Source: Candidatus Solibacter sp. (GTDB lineage: Bacteria > Acidobacteriota > Terriglobia > Bryobacterales > Bryobacteraceae). From it: a DNA stretch of 7,217 bases. The DNA is taken from contig JADGNT010000246.1 in NCBI GenBank assembly GCA_017883345.1, forward strand, positions 1 through 7,217. The letters are read 5' to 3'. How positions within the stretch are numbered: the first letter of the stretch is position 1; each line of letters opens with the position of its first letter. A program made the position numbers and the translations under genes. Of the stretch, positions 1 to 4,875 are shown piece by piece. The notes below the pieces were generated by a model. It worked only from the letters and a program-made list of their open reading frames with translations, searched no databases and was not told the origin of the DNA.

Positions 1-243
1 TACGCGGGCCGCAGCTACGGCGGCGGACACTACGGTACCGGAGGCGGTTACTATCCTGGCCGGTTCTACTCCGGCCAAGGCTATTACTACGGTGGACGCT
101 TCTGGGCCCGTCCTTACTTTGGCATCGGGATCGGCATCCCCTTCGGCTGGGGCTACAATTCGGGTTCCGGTTGTGGCTACTATGACGGATACGGCTATTG
201 GCAGCCGGCTCCCTGCTATCCGAACGTCTACTCGGGTTACTGA
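1..243 (+). CDS. Gly/Tyr-rich protein, C-terminal part (5'-truncated)
   Basis: This is an open frame running in from the left edge and ending at TGA 241-243; 80 residues are visible. Composition is extreme: 24 Gly (30%) and 18 Tyr (22%), with scattered Trp, Phe and Arg and two Cys (visible residues 58 and 72). A GIGIGIP stretch lies at about 41-47. There is no enzyme motif. Such compositions are typical of secreted or surface-exposed low-complexity proteins and of the C-terminal tails of bacterial envelope proteins, but no family is recognised, and any signal peptide would lie outside the window. The reading frame is supported by the sustained Gly/Tyr bias up to the stop and by a hairpin terminator 28 bases after it. 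Function is unknown; a structural or envelope role is only an inference. Confidence 0.7.
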   Translation, partial: YAGRSYGGGHYGTGGGYYPGRFYSGQGYYYGGRFWARPYFGIGIGIPFGWGYNSGSGCGYYDGYGYWQPAPCYPNVYSGY

Positions 244-268
244 TCGAGTCGCTGTCTGAGGAATCGAC

Positions 269-301
269 GAGCGCGCGAGCGGCGAGGCTGCCCGCGCGTT
301 T
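269..301 (+). terminator. Hairpin terminator after the Gly/Tyr-rich gene
   Basis: Bases 272-277 (CGCGCG) pair with 293-298. After an A/C mismatch the stem continues with 279-283 against 287-291, including one G.T wobble, around a GAG loop. The outer bases 269-271 can pair with TTT 299-301 using wobble pairs. The stem is very GC-rich and is followed by TTTCCCTT, a short and imperfect T run. It begins 25 bases after the stop codon, the expected place for an intrinsic terminator. The weak T tract keeps confidence moderate. Confidence 0.55.
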
Positions 302-312
302 CCCTTACTTCC

Positions 313-384
313 GGGGACTGACAAGACTGCCATGGATTTCTGGCTGACTTTGCCGGAAATTCGCTGGCAGCCCTGTCTGTCCCC
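313..384. repeat. 72-bp REP-like palindromic repeat, copy 1
   Basis: The element starts GGGGACTGACA and ends TGTCTGTCCCC, and folds as one long imperfect hairpin. Its inner stem is TTTCTGGC against GCCGGAAA around a 7-base loop (TGACTTT). It matches the copy at 4768-4839 at 67 of 72 positions, counted by eye, with no gaps. It lies between genes, just after the terminator of the Gly/Tyr-rich gene. Size, palindromy, intergenic position and repetition fit a REP or MITE-type element. No RAYT or other transposase gene is in the window, so its origin is inferred. Confidence 0.85.
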
Positions 385-416
385 GGGTTCTCATCACACA
401 AACATGAAATATTCTG

Positions 417-486
417 TAACCCATTCCCCCCAAACCGCTTACCCACCAAATCCCACCTTCCCGCCACCCCGTTTTTCACACCCCTC
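417..486 (+). promoter_or_regulatory. C-rich, G-poor tract (possible rut site)
   Basis: By hand count this 70-base stretch has 38 C and only 3 G on the + strand, in a window where coding DNA has similar C and G. It has no coding signature or hairpin. Unstructured C-over-G RNA is the known hallmark of Rho loading sites. Placed after the upstream gene and its terminator and before the ABC operon promoter region, it could stop read-through into that operon. This is inferred from composition alone. Confidence 0.3.
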
Positions 487-570
487 GGAGTAAAATCAAA
501 TCAGGTGAAGCGCAAGACCCTTCCTCGCATAGGCAGTTCCATGCTGCCCACTGTTGAAAAAATCCCCAAG

Positions 571-590
571 GTGAGACAGATTTGTCTCAC
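571..590. promoter_or_regulatory. Operator-like dyad 1 upstream of ABC operon
   Basis: This is a perfect 8-bp inverted repeat, GTGAGACA-GATT-TGTCTCAC. Its core recurs with one mismatch at 636-655, with centres 65 bp apart (about six helical turns). A 20-bp dyad with a 4-bp spacer is typical of a site for a dimeric helix-turn-helix regulator. A weak -35-like TTGAAA (554-559) with 17-bp spacing would put the -10 region (CAGATT, 577-582) inside the dyad, consistent with repression. No regulator gene is in the window and the binding protein is unknown. Confidence 0.55.
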
Positions 591-632
591 TCGCTGCCGA
601 GAACTCTTTTGTTTTCAACAAATGTACCTCAA

Positions 633-658
633 GAAGTGAGACACGCATGCCTCACTTC
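633..658. promoter_or_regulatory. Operator-like dyad 2 upstream of ABC operon
   Basis: GAAGTGAGACA-CGCA-TGCCTCACTTC is an 11-bp-arm inverted repeat with a single mismatch (A at 641 opposite C at 650). The inner 20 bases (636-655) have the same plan as dyad 1: GTGAGACA, four free bases, TGYCTCAC. It lies 43 bp before the GTG start of the ATPase gene. Two matched dyads at this spacing suggest cooperative or looped binding by one regulator. They could also be RNA hairpins in the leader, but the shared half-site sequence favours a DNA-binding site. Confidence 0.55.
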
Positions 659-701
659 ATACCCCCCTCGCCGTCCCCGCCTGTGAGAAACTGAAGAATT
701 C

Positions 702-1625
702 GTGGACAATCCCATCCAGGTGGAAGCCCTCTGCAAGAGCTACGGCACTCTTCCGGCCGTCAAGGGCATCGATTTCGAAGTCCGCGCCGGCGAAGTCTTC
801 GGCCTGCTCGGCCCCAACGGCGCCGGTAAGACCACCACCGTCGAAATCCTCGAGGGGCTGCGCACCCGCTCTGGCGGACGCGTCAGCGTCCTGGGCTGCG
901 ACCCCGAGGTGCAAACCCGCCAGCTCAAGGATCGCGTCGGCGTCTGCCTGCAGTCCACCAATCTCCAGGAGAAGCTCAAAGTCTGCGAGGCCATGGAACT
1001 CTTCGCCGCCTTTTACACCCGCACCGTGGATGGCGACCAGCTCTTGAAGCGCCTACAACTTTGGGAGAAGCGCGACACGCAATACGCCAAGCTCTCCGGC
1101 GGACAAAAGCAGCGGCTCGCCCTGGCGCTCGCCATGCTCAACGACCCGCAAGTGCTCTTCCTCGATGAGCCCTCCGCCGGCCTGGACCCGCAGGCCCGCC
1201 TCGAAATCCACGAGCTGGTGCTGGACCTCCGCCGCGAGCAGCGCACCATCCTGCTCACCACCCACTACATCGAAGAGGCGGAAAAACTCTGCGACCGCGT
1301 GGCCATCGTCGATGAAGGCCGCATCGTCGCCATGGGCACGCCGCGCGAGATTCAGCAAAAGGCGCTGGCCCATTCCACCATCGAGATCGAGCTCGCCGCC
1401 CCGCTGGGCGACGTGGCGCTGCCGCACTGGCCGGAAGCCGAGCGGGTCACCGTGGACCAGCGGCGTTTGAAGATTGCCGTGACCACCGGCCGGCCCGCCC
1501 GCATTGTAGTCGAGATGGTCAAGTGGCTCGACGAAAAGGGCGTCGAACTCGCCGACATCCGCATCAAACGGCCGTCGCTGGAAGACGCCTTCATCGAACT
1601 TACCGGAAAGAGTCTGCGGGAATGA
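702..1625 (+). CDS. ABC transporter ATP-binding protein (DrrA/CcmA type)
   Basis: This is the cytoplasmic ATPase subunit that powers the ABC-2 permease encoded next to it (307 residues). All nucleotide-binding motifs are intact: Walker A GPNGAGKTT (37-45), Q-loop Gln84, signature LSGGQ (131-135), Walker B VLFLDEP (151-157, catalytic Glu156), D-loop SAGLD (158-162) and switch His188. Residues from about 219 onward form the extra C-terminal domain (DUF4162-like) common in drug- and polyketide-export ATPases of the DrrA group. The start is GTG 702, because an in-frame TGA at 684-686 leaves no earlier start codon. The ribosome site is poor (GAAGAA just upstream). The stop overlaps the next ATG by 4 bp (ATGA), so translation is probably coupled. 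Family assignment is firm; the substrate is not identifiable. Confidence 0.95.
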   Translation: MDNPIQVEALCKSYGTLPAVKGIDFEVRAGEVFGLLGPNGAGKTTTVEILEGLRTRSGGRVSVLGCDPEVQTRQLKDRVGVCLQSTNLQEKLKVCEAMELFAAFYTRTVDGDQLLKRLQLWEKRDTQYAKLSGGQKQRLALALAMLNDPQVLFLDEPSAGLDPQARLEIHELVLDLRREQRTILLTTHYIEEAEKLCDRVAIVDEGRIVAMGTPREIQQKALAHSTIEIELAAPLGDVALPHWPEAERVTVDQRRLKIAVTTGRPARIVVEMVKWLDEKGVELADIRIKRPSLEDAFIELTGKSLRE

Positions 1626-3820
1626 GAGTCTACCTCGCGCTGTTCAAGAGCAATATGCGCCTCACGCTGCGCGATCGCGGCGTGCTCTTCTTCAATTACC
1701 TGTTCCCGCTGATTTTCTTCTTCGGTTTCGCCGAGTTGTTTAACGCCGGAGTGGGCGCGGGCGTCGCCTACTTCGTCAGCACCGTGCTGGTAATGGGCAT
1801 CCTCGGCAACGGCTTATGGGGCGCCGGGATGCGCAGCGTGCAGGAGCGCGAGGCCAATATTCTGCGCCGCTTCAAGGTGACTCCCATCTCGCCGCTCCCC
1901 ATCCTGGTGGCGGCCATGATCGGCGGCTGGCTGCTCTTCCTTCCCATGCTCTTCCTGCTGGTGGGGCTGGCCCATTTCATCTACGCCATGCCCATGCCGC
2001 AAAATTGGTTCTCGCTGTTTCTCATGGCCTCGCTCGGCGTCTTCGCGATGCGCGCCATCGGCCTGATTCTCGCCGCCGTCACCAACACCATGGCCGAAGC
2101 CACCATCGCCATTCAAAGCGTCTACATGCCGATGCTGTTCCTCTCTGGCGCCACCGTTCCGGCGGCGATGCTGCCCAAGTGGGCGCAGACCCTGGCGCAG
2201 TTCATGCCGGCCTCGTACCTGGTCAGCGGTTTCCAGGGCATCTTCTTCCGCCATCAGAATCTCTGGGATAACGCCCCGGCCGTGGCCGCGCTGCTGCTCA
2301 CCACGGTGCTCGGCTTGTTCCTCGCCATGCAGCTCTTTCGCTGGGAGAAGGAAGAAAAGATCCGGCCGCGCAACAAGCTCTGGGTGGTGGCCGTGCTGGC
2401 GCCGTTCGTGGTCATGGGCACGTGGCAATCCTACAGCAAGGAGCATTTGGGCAACAACGCCGCGCTGTTCCGCGACTTGCAGCGTTCCGGCGCGTTCCTG
2501 ATCCGCAATACGCGCGTCTTCATTGGCGATGGCAAGGTCATCGAAAACGGAGCCGTGCTCGTCCGCGACGGTAAGATCGCCGCGGTCTACGAGGGCGCCG
2601 CGCCCGATCCCGATCGACTGAAAGCCGAGATCGTGGAGGGCGCGGGCAAGACGCTGCTGCCCGGCCTGATCGATGCCCATGTCCATCTGGCGGCCTCCGG
2701 CGGCATCTCCACCGACAGTCGGGATTACGACGTCGAAAAGACCATGCCGCACGCCGCCGCCGCACTGCTCTATAGCGGCGTCACCGCGGCGCGCAGCGTG
2801 GGCGATGGGCTCGACGCTTCCCTCAAGCTGCGCAAATCCATCGCCGATGGCGCCAAACTCGGCTCGCAACTTTTTGTTTGCGGACCCATGTTCACCGCCG
2901 AGGGCGGTCACGGCGCCGAGTTCGTCGAGCACCTGCCGGCCGCCATCAAGGACACCGTGAAGGCGCAGTTGCTGCGCACTCCCAAGACGCCCGAGGAAGC
3001 TCGTCTTCAGGTCCGCGAGCTCAAGGCCAAAGGGGTCGACGGCATTAAAGCGATCCTGGAAGCGGGCTGGGGCGATGGCATGCTCTATGACCGCCTGGAC
3101 CTGCTCCTGGTGCGCGCCGTGAGCGAGGAGGCGCGCGCGCAGCACCTCCCGCTGGCCACCCACACCGGCGATGCCCGCGACGTGGCCGACGCCGTGGAGA
3201 TCGGCAGCGCCAGCGTGGAACATGGGTCCTGGCGCGACGAGATCCCCGCGCCGTTGCTGGAACGCATGGCCAGGGAGGGCGTCTATCTCGACCCAACGCT
3301 CGCCGTCGCCGAGGCCTACGCGCTCTACTTCGGCGGCAAACCGGACGTCCTGAATCATTCCCTCGTGCAGCAGGTGGTGTCCGCGCGCCTGCTGAAGGGG
3401 ACGCGCGAGTTCGTGACTTCCGGCAAGGGCGCCGACGCCGCTAAGGCGGAGTTGTTCCAGCACGCGCTCGCGACCGCGCGCGCCAACCTGCTGCGCGCCT
3501 GGAAGGCCGGCGTCCCCCTGGTGATGGGCAGTGATTCGGGCAATCCCATGGTCTTCCACGGACCTTCGCTGCACCACGAGCTGCAACTTTGGGTGGCGGC
3601 CGGAATCCCGGTGACAGTAGCCCTGCAGGCGGCCACGGTCAACGCCGCGAAACTGCTCGGCGCGGCCCAGCGCATCGGAGCCATCCGCCCCGGCATGGAC
3701 GCCGACCTGCTGCTGGTGGACGGCAACCCGCTTCAGGAAATCGCCGCCACCGAGCGGATCTCGCTGGTGGTGTTCAAAGGCGAACGGATTCGTCGCGCCG
3801 CCCTCTTCGAACAGAAATAA
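1622..3820 (+). CDS. ABC-2 permease fused to metal-dependent amidohydrolase
   Basis: One uninterrupted 732-residue frame joins two proteins. Residues 1-245 are an ABC-2 permease with six hydrophobic segments (about 22-41, 47-68, 92-120, 129-154, 162-182, 218-238) and a basic cytoplasmic loop at 71-91. A further segment (253-270) follows the charged stretch RWEKEEKIRPRNK. Residues from about 290 to 732 are an amidohydrolase of the imidazolonepropionase/prolidase-like group: HVH 353-355, Lys476 (bridging-lysine position), His514, His534 and catalytic Asp638 in GSDSG, so it should bind metal and be active. Alternating topology puts this domain outside the cytoplasm. ATG 1622 overlaps the ATPase stop; a longer upstream frame only shadows the ATPase. 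A separate permease of about 250 residues is the usual arrangement. The substrate is unknown; relatives cleave dipeptides or cyclic amides. A missed stop from sequencing error is possible but less likely. Confidence 0.9.
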   Translation: MRVYLALFKSNMRLTLRDRGVLFFNYLFPLIFFFGFAELFNAGVGAGVAYFVSTVLVMGILGNGLWGAGMRSVQEREANILRRFKVTPISPLPILVAAMIGGWLLFLPMLFLLVGLAHFIYAMPMPQNWFSLFLMASLGVFAMRAIGLILAAVTNTMAEATIAIQSVYMPMLFLSGATVPAAMLPKWAQTLAQFMPASYLVSGFQGIFFRHQNLWDNAPAVAALLLTTVLGLFLAMQLFRWEKEEKIRPRNKLWVVAVLAPFVVMGTWQSYSKEHLGNNAALFRDLQRSGAFLIRNTRVFIGDGKVIENGAVLVRDGKIAAVYEGAAPDPDRLKAEIVEGAGKTLLPGLIDAHVHLAASGGISTDSRDYDVEKTMPHAAAALLYSGVTAARSVGDGLDASLKLRKSIADGAKLGSQLFVCGPMFTAEGGHGAEFVEHLPAAIKDTVKAQLLRTPKTPEEARLQVRELKAKGVDGIKAILEAGWGDGMLYDRLDLLLVRAVSEEARAQHLPLATHTGDARDVADAVEIGSASVEHGSWRDEIPAPLLERMAREGVYLDPTLAVAEAYALYFGGKPDVLNHSLVQQVVSARLLKGTREFVTSGKGADAAKAELFQHALATARANLLRAWKAGVPLVMGSDSGNPMVFHGPSLHHELQLWVAAGIPVTVALQAATVNAAKLLGAAQRIGAIRPGMDADLLLVDGNPLQEIAATERISLVVFKGERIRRAALFEQK

Positions 3821-3821
3821 C

Positions 3822-3856
3822 GGCACCGTAGCGTAGCCTTTCAAGGCTGGGGTGCC
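3822..3856. terminator. Nested hairpin downstream of fusion gene
   Basis: GGCACC (3822-3827) pairs perfectly with GGTGCC (3851-3856), enclosing a second perfect stem, AGCCTT (3835-3840) with AAGGCT (3843-3848). It begins two bases after the TAA of the fusion gene. There is no T run after it, so it may slow or protect the mRNA end rather than act as a classical intrinsic terminator. It could also be a degenerate dispersed repeat, since short palindromes of this kind recur between genes in related genomes. Confidence 0.4.
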
Positions 3857-3865
3857 CTCTGGGCC

Positions 3866-3883
3866 GCCCCCTTTCGAGGGGGC
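3866..3883. terminator. GC hairpin with TTCG loop between convergent genes
   Basis: GCCCCCT (3866-3872) and AGGGGGC (3877-3883) form a perfect 7-bp stem around a TTCG loop (CGAA on the other strand). It sits between the convergent fusion gene and the minus-strand hydrolase, 13 bases past the hydrolase stop. UUCG loops give very stable RNA hairpins, which suits a shared bidirectional terminator. Neither side has a clear T tract, so efficiency is doubtful. Confidence 0.45.
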
Positions 3884-3895
3884 ATTCTGCAAGCC

Positions 3896-4747
3896 TTACC
3901 CCGCCAACTTCCGAATCTCTTCCGCCACCATTTCGGGCTCTTCCATGGGGATAAAGTGCGAAGCTTCCGGCAGCAGGACTTCGCGCCCGCGGGCAAATCG
4001 CGCTGCCAGATCCGGCGCCGTGGGCGACGCGCTCAAATTGAAGTTCGCGGCCTGCCGTTCCCTGCCGGCGCGCATCACCACTACGGGATGCTGCAACTGC
4101 GCAACCTCCGCATAGATGTTCGATTCCGGCTCTCTTGAGTTCTGATAAATCGACGCCTCCACTGCCGGCGGGCAGGCCAGCACAAATTCCCCATCGCGCG
4201 GCAGCACGCCGAAATCGCAATAATCCCGCAGGATCTCCGGCCGCCACCGGGCGAACGGGGGGCGCGCTTGGAAGCGCTCAAACATCTCATCCGGCGATGC
4301 CCAGGTGTTGCGCCGCCGCAGCGTGAACGACGCGTCCGGCGCTTCCGTGCCGTAGTGTTCCAGCGGGAAAATCGTCGGGTCCACCAGCAGCAGCGCGCGA
4401 TAGGTGTGCGGGCGCAACGCCGCGGCCTGCACCGTGGTGTGGCCGCCCATGGAATGGCCGATGCCGAGGGCATCGCGCACGTCCCAGTGCTCCGCCACCG
4501 CCGCCAGGTCGCGCCCGAAGACCCGCCAGTGGCACGGCGGCTCGGGCTGGCTGCTGCGCCCGTGCCCGCGCGCGTCCACCGCCAGGCAGTGACGCTCCGG
4601 AAACATGCGGATGATGCGGTCCCAGCACCTGCCGTGAAATCCGGTGGCGTGCGCCAACAGAAACGGCGGATCTTCCCCCGGCCACTCCCACACGGCCAGG
4701 TCTTCTCCGCGCTCACCAACGAACTTCAACTCAGGGGTTCTATCCAC
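3896..4747 (-). CDS. Alpha/beta-hydrolase
   Basis: This 283-residue protein has the length and layout of a small single-domain alpha/beta-hydrolase (esterase, lipase or peptidase-like). It shows the oxyanion-hole segment HATGFHG (33-39), the strand and turn LAVDARGHGRS (55-65), the nucleophile elbow GHSMGG with Ser99, and the catalytic His264 in SHFIPME. The acid of the triad is unclear: the region after the seventh strand reads VVVMRAGRERQ (222-232) with no Asp, leaving Asp123 (after LLLV) or Glu230 as candidates. No signal peptide is visible, so it is probably cytoplasmic. The start is GTG 4747, since the nearby ATG at 4755 is out of frame; no good ribosome site precedes it. It is divergent from rsmI and convergent with the fusion gene, so it is likely a separate transcript. 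The substrate is unknown. Confidence 0.9.
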   Translation of the reverse strand: MDRTPELKFVGERGEDLAVWEWPGEDPPFLLAHATGFHGRCWDRIIRMFPERHCLAVDARGHGRSSQPEPPCHWRVFGRDLAAVAEHWDVRDALGIGHSMGGHTTVQAAALRPHTYRALLLVDPTIFPLEHYGTEAPDASFTLRRRNTWASPDEMFERFQARPPFARWRPEILRDYCDFGVLPRDGEFVLACPPAVEASIYQNSREPESNIYAEVAQLQHPVVVMRAGRERQAANFNLSASPTAPDLAARFARGREVLLPEASHFIPMEEPEMVAEEIRKLAG

Positions 4748-4767
4748 CTATGCATTTTCCCACGCGA

Positions 4768-4839
4768 GGGGACTGACAAGACTGCCATGGATTTCCGGCG
4801 CAGTTTGCCGGAAATTCGCTGGCAGTCCTGTCTGTCCCC
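4768..4839. repeat. 72-bp REP-like palindromic repeat, copy 2
   Basis: This is the same element as at 313-384 and in the same orientation. Its inner stem TTTCCGGC/GCCGGAAA is perfect around a GCAGTTT loop, and the outer arms GGGGAC...GTCCCC and GACTGCCA...TGGCAGTC also pair. Of the five differences from copy 1, three lie in the loop. The other two lie in stems, where copy 2 has Watson-Crick pairs and copy 1 has G.T and A.C. It fills 72 of the 128 bases between the divergent starts of the alpha/beta-hydrolase gene and rsmI. Confidence 0.85.
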
Positions 4840-4863
4840 GGGTCCCTGCGAGGCACCGCCACT

Positions 4864-4869
4864 TATACT
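4864..4869 (+). promoter_or_regulatory. Possible -10 box for a leaderless rsmI mRNA
   Basis: TATACT matches five of six consensus -10 bases and ends 6 bases before the rsmI ATG, so transcription would begin at or within a base or two of the A of the start codon. No Shine-Dalgarno sequence precedes the ATG, which agrees with a leaderless message. No convincing -35 box lies 16-18 bases upstream, where the sequence is GC-rich flank of the palindromic repeat. Confidence 0.35.
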
Positions 4870-4875
4870 CAGTAC

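Noticed and set aside
313..384. The palindrome read as a simple intrinsic terminator
   Set aside because: A near-identical copy lies between divergent genes, where no terminator is needed, and no T tract follows either copy. A dispersed repeat explains both.
491..496. TAAAAT as a -10 promoter box
   Set aside because: No -35-like hexamer lies at 15-19 bases upstream; the flank is the C-rich tract. A single AT-rich hexamer is not enough.
1523..1621. N-terminal extension of the fusion protein into the ATPase gene
   Set aside because: The 33 extra residues are a basic, out-of-frame reading of the ATPase C-terminus. ATG 1622 with the ATGA overlap gives the normal permease N-terminus.
1814..3892. 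Long minus-strand open frame (692 codons) opposite the fusion gene
   Set aside because: It mirrors the fusion gene and arises from GC-rich codon bias. The product is rich in His, Gln, Gly and Arg with no motifs, while the + strand frame has full family signatures.
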